Below are positions 18,622 through 27,571 of a stretch of DNA of 36,885 bases, piece after piece (within the stretch, counting starts at the first letter, position 1; each line of letters starts with the position of its first letter). The stretch is from contig JASANZ010002032.1 of NCBI GenBank assembly GCA_030849805.1, positions 1 through 36,885 on the forward strand, written 5' to 3'. A program made the position numbers and the translations under genes. The notes beneath the pieces are model-generated. The model worked only from the letters and a program-made list of their open reading frames with translations, was not told where the DNA came from and made no database searches. This stretch comes from Sergeia podlipaevii. Taxonomy: Eukaryota; Euglenozoa; Kinetoplastea; Trypanosomatida; Trypanosomatidae.

Positions 18622-19831
18622 CCTTCGTGCCGCAGAGAATTTAACCTTGTGTGCGTACTCTTCGCTGGTGTTGTTGTTGTTGTTGTTTTTCTGTTTTACT
18701 TGAGTATAGTGTATTGACTCTTTCTTTCTCTCTTGCGAGCTGCAGGTATACAGTTCGTATATTGTGTAGAAACAAAGGGAGAAAAGACAGGAAATGTTAT
18801 TTTTTCAAAAGGATATATATACATATACTTTTGCTTATTAGAATGTATACATATATATAAGAATGAGGCAAGAAAGGAGCAGAGTGATGGCAAAGTCAAC
18901 CCACAACTGCTCAAGCTCGTTTTCTTTACTCCGTCTTTTCTCTCTATGCCCAACTATCTATCTCCTGTAAGTGGATAATAAGCAGAAAAGCAGGTACCTT
19001 CTGTTTATGTCAATGCAAAGACATCGCGAACGAGCAGGCAAAAAAAAAAAAGAGAAAGAGAAAATGAAGAAAGTACATGTAGCTGTTGCTCCCGCTACTA
19101 CTACTACTACCACCTTATACCATAGCTGCTTATTTTTTCTCTCTCTTTCCCTTGCGTTTTTATTTAAAGCAAATAAATATCAAAATCAACACACATTTAC
19201 GCGCTATCACACAAGGGAGGACACGTTGTGCTAGCAAAAATAAACAAACAAGCAAAAAAAAAAAAGAAGAAAAAAATTGATTACGGTTGATCAGTGGTTA
19301 CAGTAAGAAAAAAAAAAAGAGGGAAAAGGGGAAAAGAGAGACAAAAACAAATGGCAGACGAGAGAAATACACACATGCTAGAGAGAGTTGAGACTCCATG
19401 CGCCATCAAACCTCATTGCATCCTTGGCGCCAAAATGAAGTCCACGTGTGAATATCCTCGCAATGCAAAGCCCCATGCAGCAGATAGAAAGAAAGAATGA
19501 AAGAAAGAAAGAAAGGAAAAGCAAGTGCACGCGCGCAGTACAACACGTCACTTCACCTTTCTACATGTTCTCAATAGCCGCCCTCTAAGCAACCACTCCT
19601 TTCTTTCTTTCCTTTCCCTCTCTCTCTCCTTCATTTTCTGTTGCATTGTCTGCCTTCTTTCAATGTAAGCATTCTCCCCACAACTATTAATCCTGTCTCA
19701 TCATACACATCACAACCTCCCTGGAACCCTCCCCGATATGCCCATAAAGCCTTCATGCAAACTCCTTCACAAGCACCGTCTTTACATCTCATCCCCTCCC
19801 TCTCTGCTCTACAGCAGTCTGGACTGCATAG
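18622..19831. other. Spacer: phosducin-like 5' UTR and phosphatase 3' UTR
   Basis: It contains the phosducin-like leader (18622-18739) and mostly AT-rich 3' UTR of the phosphatase gene. A (GAAA)n tract at about 19486-19518 (pyrimidine in the sense strand) lies just upstream of a GC-richer island at 19378-19476. The ~270 bases next to the phosphatase stop (19560-19831) are C/T-rich on the plus strand. No certain gene is seen. Confidence 0.55.
18740..18795 (-). promoter_or_regulatory. Spliced-leader acceptor region of the phosducin-like gene
   Basis: The sense strand has a pyrimidine tract (tttcctgtcttttctccct) and then the first AG, in cctgcag at 18741-18740. This gives a 118-base 5' UTR containing (CAA)n. 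Confidence 0.5.
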
Positions 19832-20818
19832 TTAGAAACTACCAGCTTGCGAAATAGCCTCCATCGCCATCTTCGAGCCTGCCTTCGCTATCCTTGCTAC
19901 CTCCAGCGCGTTCTCCTCTGGAATCTTCAGTCGCGTTGCGTACTCCTGCAGCTGCTGACGGAAGCCCATATTCGGCGAGGCAAAAGGCCTCTTGCTTTGG
20001 ATCAGACGGATTGCCGCACTCGGAGAAAGACGCAGCTTTCGAATTATGTACGCTGCAGTGATGGTTGGTGCACGTGAAATGCCCGCGCCACAATGCACAA
20101 GGACAGCCCCGCGCTCTTTGATAAGTGCATTCTCGATAAACTCAAACGTTCGGCTAAAGAATTGAGAGATGTTGTAATCCTGGCGGTCATCCGCTGGGAT
20201 AGTGAAGTACATAAAGTCAGAGGGGAAGCGCGAGGCCGTGCCGATGCAACAGCAAATGTGTGTAATGCCATTTTTCTTGAGAAGCTCTTTGTTCGCTGCA
20301 GGATGATAGGAGCCACACCACAGCCCTGGTATGATCTCTTGCATAGATTGCATGCCATCCAAGTTGCTTCTGTTCTGATTCGCCTTGACCGACGTGAGCG
20401 ATGATGCAGCATTCATGTCATCAGAGTCCGGCGCAAAAAGCTTCTTCACGGTGTCTACATCCGTAGAGTACTGTTGTTCCATCGCCGTGATGAGCTGCTC
20501 GCGAGCTGCCGTCAGCGCGTCCTGTTCGATAGGAAGATTGGTGAACGCCATGCGATACATCTCCAAAGAACGCGAGACACCCTCTGGGATGGCAATGCGG
20601 TTCATTGCGCTGCTGCTTTCACCAGTGGTGCCTCCAGGCGACACCATCAAAGCAGAGGTCTGAGGACTAGTGCCTAGACTCGGCGGTGAGGTGACAGGAA
20701 GGCTAGAAGTCTTTCCGCCGCCGCGGCTTGGGGCTTGAGCGGACACATATCGTAAAACACGAAAGAAGATCGTGAAGTCCGCGTCAGGTAAATCATCTAG
20801 CTTTGACTTTGGCAGCAT
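19832..20818 (-). CDS. Dual-specificity protein phosphatase (DUSP)
   Basis: Removes phosphate from Tyr and Ser/Thr residues; the substrate is unknown. Of the 328 residues, the first ~155 are non-catalytic, with a low-complexity stretch at 30-72. The compact DUSP domain spans about 158-300: EIIPGLWCGSYHPAANKELL (161-180), the likely general acid in PADDRQDYN (Asp211 by spacing), and the P-loop VHCGAGISRAPT (241-252) with Cys243 and Arg249. It is followed by AAYIIRKLRLSPSAAIRLIQ (255-274). All catalytic residues are present, so it should be active. The N-terminal MLPKSKLDDLPDADFTIFF is not a domain I recognise. There is no MAP-kinase-binding rhodanese domain, so it is an atypical DUSP. The stop is TAA. 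Confidence 0.88.
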   Translation of the reverse strand: MLPKSKLDDLPDADFTIFFRVLRYVSAQAPSRGGGKTSSLPVTSPPSLGTSPQTSALMVSPGGTTGESSSAMNRIAIPEGVSRSLEMYRMAFTNLPIEQDALTAAREQLITAMEQQYSTDVDTVKKLFAPDSDDMNAASSLTSVKANQNRSNLDGMQSMQEIIPGLWCGSYHPAANKELLKKNGITHICCCIGTASRFPSDFMYFTIPADDRQDYNISQFFSRTFEFIENALIKERGAVLVHCGAGISRAPTITAAYIIRKLRLSPSAAIRLIQSKRPFASPNMGFRQQLQEYATRLKIPEENALEVARIAKAGSKMAMEAISQAGSF

Positions 20819-21521
20819 CCTCCTTTATCCTTTTTATATATATTCCTTCTATTTTTCTTGTAATTCTTCTCTTTATTCGGGTTCTAAGCAGATAAAAAAA
20901 AATGAAATGATTTCCGCTTTTTTCTTCTTTGCTTTAATTGAATGAAAATGATAACAATAGTATAAAGGGAGGAGGGAAAAGAGAGTCTATCAAACGCACG
21001 AACTAAAAGTAAACAAAAAAAAGGATAAAATAAAAAGATATGTCAGTACAAACGTACGCGCAATAGCAAAGCAAAAAAAATTGCCTTCTCCCAATAGGTA
21101 AGAAGAATCCCTTACAATCCCCCTCTCAAAAAAAAAAGTGAACGGCAAAAGAAAAATGCGGAGGATGCTTCTTGCTAAACAAAGAGAAACGTACTTCGCT
21201 ATATATATATATGAGAGGAGTCTCTGCAGAGAGACTGACACAGCTTGTAAAATGATTGTTGAGAACCACTTTTTAAAAAAAGGCAGAAAAAAAAGTATAG
21301 CGCTTTGTCAAAAGTTAACATTTTGCGCCTCCATGAAGATGAACTACAAAGTGGAAACAACAATATAGCAGAAAAAAAAAAAGGAAGGAGAAGAAGCGAC
21401 TATTAATATTAAGTCCAGAGTTGCGCTTTGCTTGCTTGTGAATTTAGTTGTTGTATTATATATACAGACGCACATGCAATACCAAGAGATGTAGAGAAAA
21501 AAAAAATGCACAAACGTCGTC
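20819..21521. other. Spacer: phosphatase 5' UTR and 3' UTR of the upstream gene
   Basis: After the phosphatase leader, this AT-rich stretch has A runs (21129-21137, 21371-21381, 21497-21506) and a short (TA)n at 21200-21211. No gene is seen. Confidence 0.6.
20884..20903 (-). promoter_or_regulatory. Spliced-leader acceptor region of the phosphatase gene
   Basis: A nine-base T tract (20894-20902) is followed on the sense strand by atctgcttag, with the first AG at 20885-20884. This gives a 65-base 5' UTR without an ATG. Confidence 0.6.
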
Positions 21522-22706
21522 CTATCTCATCACAATGATATCATCAAAATCCTCGAGACTCACATATGGAAAGCGATCCGGAGCACGAGAACCGTATGAC
21601 GATGGCAGCGCACGCCTTGCGGTTGCAGCACGTGTGTTCCCAGCCAGTGGCGGTACGGTCAACGTGGTTGACATCACCGTCGTTACCTGCGAGGCGGCCA
21701 CAAAGCTGTGTTGCTGATGCTGCTGAGTTGCTTCTGAGTCCACCGCACCATCTGGCTTCATCGCTCGATCAGGAAAGATCACACAGCCAAGTTTGCTCTG
21801 CCGCCACACTGACTCACTATCTGGAGGCCACTCCCAAGACCTTCTTACAGCGCCGTCGCTCCTTCCACCACTACCGCCGCTGCTGACCCTCACCTTCTGC
21901 GATGGATCATGCCACAGTGAAGCACCACTAGTGACATCGCTGCTTTCAATAAAGGCGGAGGCAAGAACAGCACGAAGCTTCCGCACCACGTCCTTGATGG
22001 CTCCGCGGCCGCCATCGCCGACCGCGCTCGGTTCCAGTAGCCTCGCTTCTCCAATAACAAAACATACATGATATCGCTTTACAGCTGTTTGTGTGTCTCC
22101 TTGATTTTGTGATGGCGGTGGTGATAGCGAAGCCCTACCGACTTGCCGCGTGGAAGTCGCTGAAGCCTCTGTCGCGCGATAAAGTGCAAAGTACCACGCA
22201 GGAGAGCTCAACAAAAGTGACTGCGCAACCGTCGCCACCTCATATCGGCACCTCACCGCCCCCCTCCCGTGGTGCTTCCGATTCTCGTGCTTCACAGTAA
22301 ACGGTGCTCCGCCTGTTGTTGTTGTTGTTGTTGTGAGCAGTACTTTTGTATTGAATAGGTCCTTCCCAAAAGCACCCGCTGGAACGGCAGAGGAAGCACT
22401 AACAAGCGCAGAAGAGAGTTGGGGTGCTTCTCCCTCCTGCTCTTCACGTAGCCTCTTGCGCACCAGCTCGTCAAACACATCCTCATCTTTGTTGATCACT
22501 GCGGCGCCACCATGTGTCGTGCTTCCTGTTCCTCCATCTACGCCGGAGTACCGTGCGAAGAAACTAGTGGCTTCACGTATGAAGTTTGTGACCTCCGTGG
22601 TCTCCCGACTTGGGTGTCGCAGTACGAGCCACATAGGAGCATCAGCGAGAAGAATACCTTGGTAAAACGCTTCCGTACATTTCACATCCGCAGGAGTAGA
22701 AATCAT
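21522..22706 (-). CDS. Hypothetical protein, no recognised domain
   Basis: I do not recognise this 394-residue protein. Its ATG is at 22706; an in-frame TTG six codons upstream is not a credible start. The first ~50 residues look folded (STPADVKCTEAFYQGILLAD, then MWLVLRHPSRETTEVTNFIR). Two further ordered segments are WYFALYRATEAS and RYHVCFVIGEARLL followed by an Arg/Lys-rich helix. Linkers rich in Ser, Thr, Gly and Gln separate them. It ends in an acidic motif, SLEDFDDIIVMR, the kind of short linear element that often mediates docking. Base composition and a clear splice acceptor at 22756-22755 support a real gene. No signal peptide or membrane segment is seen. The stop is TAG. Confidence 0.75.
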   Translation of the reverse strand: MISTPADVKCTEAFYQGILLADAPMWLVLRHPSRETTEVTNFIREATSFFARYSGVDGGTGSTTHGGAAVINKDEDVFDELVRKRLREEQEGEAPQLSSALVSASSAVPAGAFGKDLFNTKVLLTTTTTTTGGAPFTVKHENRKHHGRGAVRCRYEVATVAQSLLLSSPAWYFALYRATEASATSTRQVGRASLSPPPSQNQGDTQTAVKRYHVCFVIGEARLLEPSAVGDGGRGAIKDVVRKLRAVLASAFIESSDVTSGASLWHDPSQKVRVSSGGSGGRSDGAVRRSWEWPPDSESVWRQSKLGCVIFPDRAMKPDGAVDSEATQQHQQHSFVAASQVTTVMSTTLTVPPLAGNTRAATARRALPSSYGSRAPDRFPYVSLEDFDDIIVMR

Positions 22707-23359
22707 GCGTAGGGGAGGGAGCAAGTGCAGATACTAGCAATCGTCACTTACGTACTAGTTTCATATATAAAGAAAAGAAAGAGTTGCTTTTTTTGTTGTT
22801 GTCGTCGTTGATGTCGTTGTTATTATACTAAAGGAGGTTACCGATGCTCTGTGCTAGCATGTACGGAAAGAAAAGTAACAAAATCAAAAAATCAAAAAAA
22901 AAAGATTTAGATCCCAAGGAACAAATTTGAGAAGAAGAATAAAAAAGCATCCAATAGAGAAGCAAGTGCCTAAAAAAGGCATAGCAACATACCTTTTTTC
23001 TTATTTTCTTTCCCTCCCTTTTGTGGTATGAAGAGGTGTCATGTGCGCTGGCCTAAGCAAGAAAAAAACTCCTGCAGAAGATGTCATGTGACTGTAGTTT
23101 TCCATCTGCCATTCTCTCCTCTTGACTTTTTTTTTCATTTTTTTGAAAAATTTGTTTTTGTATGTATTTGCTTTGATTGTATATGTAACGTACTGTAATT
23201 GATAAACTACCTTTCACCTTTCTCGCAACATCAACCTGCATGCAAGCACACTGTCACAAAGAGATCATTCACCAATCTTTCCACCTCCTCTCACACGCAC
23301 ACAAACCAAACAAAAGCACGTCGCCACACGTTCAGTCCCTTTTTTTCACTACCTCAATA
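22707..23359. other. Spacer: leader of the hypothetical gene and 3' UTR of uL11m
   Basis: Contains the acceptor region at 22755-22786, a (GTT)n/(GTC)n patch at 22793-22821, A runs at 22895-22904 and near 23061, and AT-rich 3' UTR of the uL11m gene. No gene is seen. Confidence 0.6.
22755..22786 (-). promoter_or_regulatory. Spliced-leader acceptor region of the hypothetical gene
   Basis: The sense strand reads actctttcttttctttatatatgaaactag; the first AG is at 22756-22755. The ATG at 22706 is then the first one, after a 48-base 5' UTR. Confidence 0.55.
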
Positions 23360-24391
23360 CTACTGAGGCCCTTCACGAGACCAGTAGAGCTGCCCGTGGT
23401 CTAGCGCGTCGGATCGTGCCATCTGACTCTGGCGCTCTGTTTCCGGAAGGCGATAGTTGACGAACACCGTCTGCATCTCCTCCGGCGTCATCTCCGCAAA
23501 CCACCCGCGCACAGTCAAGTAACGCCTCGCCATTTCGCGGTTCCTAAGATCCTTCATGTACACACTCTTTGGATGTGATACCTTCCAGAGAGCATTAAAC
23601 AAGTTGGCATCCTGGAGGCCGTCTTCGAGCTGTTTATCTGTCAAGGGCATCATATTTGGCCTATGGAGACGTTCTATGAGCGGTGCGTCAGCTAGCTCCT
23701 TCTTCTTGAAGGCGAAATACTGCTCCATGTGGATCTTGCGGTACTTCTCCGATTCCTCCAAGTACTGCTTCTCCGTCATGCCCTTCACTGGCGAGCTATG
23801 CGCCGTGTCGACGCCGATGATGCAGACGCCCATGCGTCGTGCCTGGCCCACCACACGCCGGACACGCACCTCAATAGGGGGATACTCTACCTTACCCCAG
23901 TTGATCTGCTTCATCTTTGCAATTTCATAACACATCTCCAGCGTCAGCAATCCGCAGTAGTGCCCACGCAGCGCAACAGGGCCCGTCTCACCACGCTTCT
24001 TGCGTAGGGCACGAAAAAGAAACCACGCTGTCGGCGGGGGCTCTAAGCGATAGGAGTATGACTTGTCAAAGTACACCTGAATGCGTACAATAAGTTCAAT
24101 ATCGTCCTTAAAAATAGGTTTTGTGCGATCGTTGAAGGCCTTGGCGAAGTCCATGGCTTTCAGCCCCAGCTTGGAGAACTCTTGACCAACGGGAGGACCG
24201 GTTGCTGCCTTACCCGCCTTGATAAAGAATCTCCAGTTGTGAATGACGGCCTTGTTAGGAAATGCGGGGACGGCAAAGATGTCCTGTGCCTTGGCAAATA
24301 CCGCCGGCTCAAGACAGCGATTAGACCCTGGCTCGATGTTCACCGTCTTGGGACGTGCTTTAAGCAGCAGACTAACACTACGGTGTAGCAT
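23360..24391 (-). CDS. Mitochondrial large-subunit ribosomal protein uL11m
   Basis: Component of the stalk base of the mitochondrial ribosome, next to the GTPase centre. It has 343 residues. A basic leader (MLHRSVSLLLKARPK) suits mitochondrial import. The L11 N-terminal domain carries FFIKAGKAATGPPVGQEFSK (55-74), matching the bacterial 'AGKAtPaPPvG' block, and LGLKAMDFAKAFNDRTKPI (75-93). A divergent C-terminal L11 domain runs to about residue 196 (VRRVVGQARRMGVCIIGVDT). The last ~147 residues are an extension absent from bacterial L11 (~142 residues in total), typical of the protein-rich kinetoplastid mitoribosome. The first-ATG start lies 104 bases after the acceptor AG; the stop is TAG. 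Confidence 0.95.
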   Translation of the reverse strand: MLHRSVSLLLKARPKTVNIEPGSNRCLEPAVFAKAQDIFAVPAFPNKAVIHNWRFFIKAGKAATGPPVGQEFSKLGLKAMDFAKAFNDRTKPIFKDDIELIVRIQVYFDKSYSYRLEPPPTAWFLFRALRKKRGETGPVALRGHYCGLLTLEMCYEIAKMKQINWGKVEYPPIEVRVRRVVGQARRMGVCIIGVDTAHSSPVKGMTEKQYLEESEKYRKIHMEQYFAFKKKELADAPLIERLHRPNMMPLTDKQLEDGLQDANLFNALWKVSHPKSVYMKDLRNREMARRYLTVRGWFAEMTPEEMQTVFVNYRLPETERQSQMARSDALDHGQLYWSREGPQ

Positions 24392-25129
24392 GCTCTTTTT
24401 AAAAGGGGGTTCTAGAGAATGCTCTGTTCTGTTAAAAGACGTTTCGTGTGTGGTGTTTTCCTTCTCTCTATTGAAAGTTCACTTAAAGAAATTCTCTGTG
24501 AAAGACAAAAAAAAAAATGTTTGAAAAACTGCAGAGAACCTCTACGTACACAAAATAGGGAGAGAGTAAGAGGGGGGGGAGAAGGAATATCGAGGTGTTG
24601 CCAACTACTCGAAGAACGCCTTCTCTGTGCCGCTACTGCCGCTTCCTATGTATATCTGCTACAGTATACTGCACATGTCAAAGTAAATAAATAATAATAA
24701 ATAATAAATAATGGAGAAAACATTGAGAAAGAGCAAAGGATTGAAAGCGAAATAAAAAAAACATTCATGACAAGTCATACTAACAGTGAAAGATAGCCTG
24801 AGGAAGACGGAAGTGCGTCTGTAAAAGGGAAAGTGGGAAGAAAGCAAGTAACGCTTCAAAAGTGGAAAAGAAGGACTAATTTATTTTGTTCATGGTACAT
24901 TTATATATAAATATGTGTGTGTAAAAAAAAAAAAGACGCAAAGTAAATATCAAACAAATATATGAAAAAAAGTGGTAAAGTTCAAGCAAAAAAAAAAAAT
25001 AAGAGAGAGAAAGAGACGCCCAAATGCTTTCTTCATAAATCATAATGAGAAATCAAGTACTCAGGCACAGTCACATAGTCCTCTCTGTCTCTTTGTGTCT
25101 TTCTTTGAGCTTCTTACTCTGGTCTATAG
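24392..25129. other. Spacer: uL11m 5' UTR and 3' UTR of the PCI-like gene
   Basis: Holds the uL11m leader, (AAT)n at about 24683-24710, A runs at 24923-24934 and 24989-25000, and a (GA)n patch near 25003-25014. No gene is seen. Confidence 0.6.
24496..24518 (-). promoter_or_regulatory. Spliced-leader acceptor region of uL11m
   Basis: An 11-base T run (24507-24517) is followed on the sense strand by gtctttcacag, with the AG at 24497-24496. This is one of the most canonical sites in the window. Confidence 0.6.
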
Positions 25130-25810
25130 CTATGCGTTCTGAAACAAGAGGGCAACTTTAATGTATTCTAAGGGTGCCAGCGAAGATTGCTGCCCTATCA
25201 CCTCAGAGCCGCTGTGACGGTACTTTGCGTGCACATTCACGTGCCGTTGCAGTCTCTCCATCAGGGCCTCTGTAGAAATGTTCAGCTGAGCTGCGACATC
25301 GCGCACAAGTACATCGTCAGTGATGTCTTCAAAGAAGCTTGCCGTCGATTCCATCTCAGTTGCGGCGATCATGTCAAACACCGCCTCGCGCATCGCTAAG
25401 GTGGTCATCGTTAACGCCTCTGATGCTTTACACTCAAGCAGGGCCGCCTGCGTGGCTTCAGAGGACCTGGTAAGGGACAAAAAAGCAGTCGAGTAGTCTC
25501 CGTTTTGCATATGCTTGCACACAGGCATGAGATCCTCCACCAGTTTTTTGGCATAGACCCCCTCCTCGTTAGCAACTGTGGCGCGCCGGCAGCTCTTCAG
25601 TCGCTCCAAGGCGGCATCTGCCATGTAAGGTTCCTGCTGGAGCAGGTATGCATAGGTAACCCATTGATAAAAACACGCTGCTGGGTATGAGCTGAGGGTG
25701 TCAGCGCAGCGACAGTCGTTAATAAAGTCATTAGAGAGCTCCACCTTCTCAGCGTAATCGATAAAACTGGCAATGTCCTTCGCAAGGAGCAGCTTTTGCA
25801 TGTCCTCCAT
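25130..25810 (-). CDS. PCI-type helical protein resembling CSN8/PSMD8/eIF3k
   Basis: A 226-residue, almost fully helical protein with no membrane segment. Its layout fits the small PCI subunits shared by the COP9 signalosome (CSN8), proteasome lid (PSMD8/Rpn12) and eIF3 (eIF3k). An N-terminal helical repeat region contains YPAACFYQWVTYAYLLQQEP (~62-81). A central stretch is comparable to the CSN8 'D-F...A...W' part (GVYAKKLVEDLMPVCKHMQN, then YSTAFLSLTR). A final winged-helix-like segment contains DDVLVRDVAAQLNISTEALM (~164-183), typical of a PCI winged helix. CSN8 looks closest by eye, but eIF3k has a similar length and cannot be excluded. The start is the first ATG after the acceptor; the stop is TAG. 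Confidence 0.5.
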   Translation of the reverse strand: MEDMQKLLLAKDIASFIDYAEKVELSNDFINDCRCADTLSSYPAACFYQWVTYAYLLQQEPYMADAALERLKSCRRATVANEEGVYAKKLVEDLMPVCKHMQNGDYSTAFLSLTRSSEATQAALLECKASEALTMTTLAMREAVFDMIAATEMESTASFFEDITDDVLVRDVAAQLNISTEALMERLQRHVNVHAKYRHSGSEVIGQQSSLAPLEYIKVALLFQNA

Positions 25811-26800
25811 GGTGACTACCTACGTATGTGCAGACAAATGTGAAAGGCAAATCCCCTATATATATATATGCCTTTCTTTTTTTCCTTTTTGTTTTTCTCT
25901 TTCTTTCTCTGCTTCCTCTGGCAAGGACTGCGTATTGAACAGTGAATTTCGCAATGAATCGCCGCCCGGATAAAGAGAATAAAATTAAAATATATTGTTT
26001 TCCTTTTTTTTTTTTGTAGACTCAGAAGCTAAATGAGAAGAGCAATAAAATGATAAATAAAAAAGAAATAGGTCTATGTATTATATATAGTGCAGCGTCG
26101 TGTATATTAAAGAATGAAACCATAGAAACCAACCGAGGAGAAAGAGAGAGAGGCAAAAGGCATAACCTCAGTTTAAGCTCCCAGCTTTTACTCCGTAACT
26201 TCCTTGCGGAAATATACTTTCAAATATAACTTTTTCTCTGATGTTTGTCGACTTGCACAGGTCACAGCCGTAAGCACATTAGCCAAAAACAAATGGAGTA
26301 CAGTACTACCGCAAGCAAAAAAAGAAACAGTAAAAAATATATATATAATATCATTTGAGTTCACAATTATGTATAGAAACTCAGAATGGTTGAGCCAATC
26401 GTGGCGATAACAAAAAAAAGGAGTGAGAACTCTATGTTCACGCAAAGAGTACTTGGCACCTGCATCCCCACTCGCAAAAACACTATAGAGCCCACACCAG
26501 CTGCGCTGTCGTAGCATATCAGAGTTCACACACACACATAAACTTAGTGAGAAGACAATAAGCAGAATATATTTAAAGAGAAAAAAAGGATCTCCTGCAA
26601 ATGTATTATACAGTGCTGCTATGTCCGCGCCTACAGTAAAAGCCGGGGCTGCTGTTTTCCCACTTCCTTTCTTCTTCCTTGGTATCTCTATCTCTCCCTC
26701 CCCCCCATTTTCTGTCAATACAATCAAAACTTTTTAAAAAAATGAAAAAGTGCACAGAAATAGATACCAAAAAAAAAAGGAAAGAAATGAGTAGCACCGC
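25811..26800. other. Spacer: PCI-like 5' UTR and 3' UTR of the first esterase
   Basis: About 1 kb. It starts with the very short PCI-like leader and a pyrimidine-rich block at 25872-25920 (plus strand). It includes (TA)n at 25858-25869 and 26337-26349 and A runs. A 109-codon ATG reading frame ends at 26188 on the minus strand, but it reads through repeat-like DNA and is not convincing. Confidence 0.55.
25820..25852 (-). promoter_or_regulatory. Spliced-leader acceptor region of the PCI-like gene
   Basis: The sense strand reads tttgcctttcacatttgtctgcacatacgtag; the AG is at 25821-25820, only nine bases before the ATG. A second AG lies at 25817-25816. Confidence 0.45.
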
Positions 26801-27571
26801 TCACTCGGCATACAGAGCGATGCACTCCTCCCATGAAGGTAGCGCAAGAGGGATGTTGTCTGGGATGATCTTTGCGGCGTGCGGGGAGTGACGAATGGCG
26901 TTCATGAGCGTGATGTACACTAGCTGACCACCTTCTTGATTGAAATGAATGCCATCGTAAAAGAGTGATGTCCATGGAGCGTGAGCGTCAAAAACAACGT
27001 CATCGAACGGCTTGTTGACGATAGATGGATCACCGTGCTGCAGCACCGCCATGTGCAGGTCTACAAAAATGACCTCACATCCTTGTTTACTCTGATCAGG
27101 CATGGCTTGGGCCTCCTTGATGATATCAAGCGTAGCAGCGTAGTACGTGCGGAGAAGAGCGAAGCTTCTCGGGTTTTCAGGAGACACATTACTCCACACA
27201 ACCTCATCAACGGGCGGCGGTGTCATCACGAAGATTCCGTACTGCGGTTTTATCTCGGCGCGAATGTACGCGATGATGTCAAGCATGTTGCGCTTGTACT
27301 CTTCCAGCGGTACACCATGCAGAAACTCCGCACAGTCGTTCGAGCCCAGCAGCAGCGTCACAAACAGAGGGCGGTTTATGTTGGAGGGAATCAAATACTT
27401 CCGCTTCTTCGCATCCAGCAGCGTGGTGCGCATCCACCGAGTGTTGTATCCGCTGAGGCCAGCGGCCACAACCTGAGCGCGGCGCATGTAAGCATCGGTG
27501 AGGCGGGATACCCAATGACAAAAGTACCCCTGCTGCGTGAGAGAGTCACCGAGAAGAAGAATGGTGTCCAT
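26801..27571 (-). CDS. GDSL/SGNH esterase, isoamyl-acetate-hydrolysing (IAH1) type, copy A
   Basis: Hydrolyses short ester bonds of small acyl or acetyl substrates, as in IAH1; the actual substrate is unknown. It has 256 residues. The SGNH blocks are complete: ILLLGDSLTQQG with nucleophile Ser10, AGLSGYNTR with Gly41, LLLGSNDCAE with Asn78, and FYDGIHFNQEGGQ with Asp206 and His209. The start is ATG 27571. A frame-open extension upstream translates the pyrimidine tract and has no ATG; copy B begins at the same point. There is no signal peptide from this start, so it is probably cytosolic. It lies directly downstream of copy B in the transcription unit, a tandem duplication. The stop is TGA. 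Confidence 0.93.
   Translation of the reverse strand: MDTILLLGDSLTQQGYFCHWVSRLTDAYMRRAQVVAAGLSGYNTRWMRTTLLDAKKRKYLIPSNINRPLFVTLLLGSNDCAEFLHGVPLEEYKRNMLDIIAYIRAEIKPQYGIFVMTPPPVDEVVWSNVSPENPRSFALLRTYYAATLDIIKEAQAMPDQSKQGCEVIFVDLHMAVLQHGDPSIVNKPFDDVVFDAHAPWTSLFYDGIHFNQEGGQLVYITLMNAIRHSPHAAKIIPDNIPLALPSWEECIALYAE

Noticed and set aside
26188..26727. Minus-strand frame of up to 179 codons upstream of the PCI-like gene
   Set aside because: It needs a TTG start; from its first ATG only ~109 codons remain. Much of it translates (GT)n, T-runs and AT repeats, and the composition is spacer-like.
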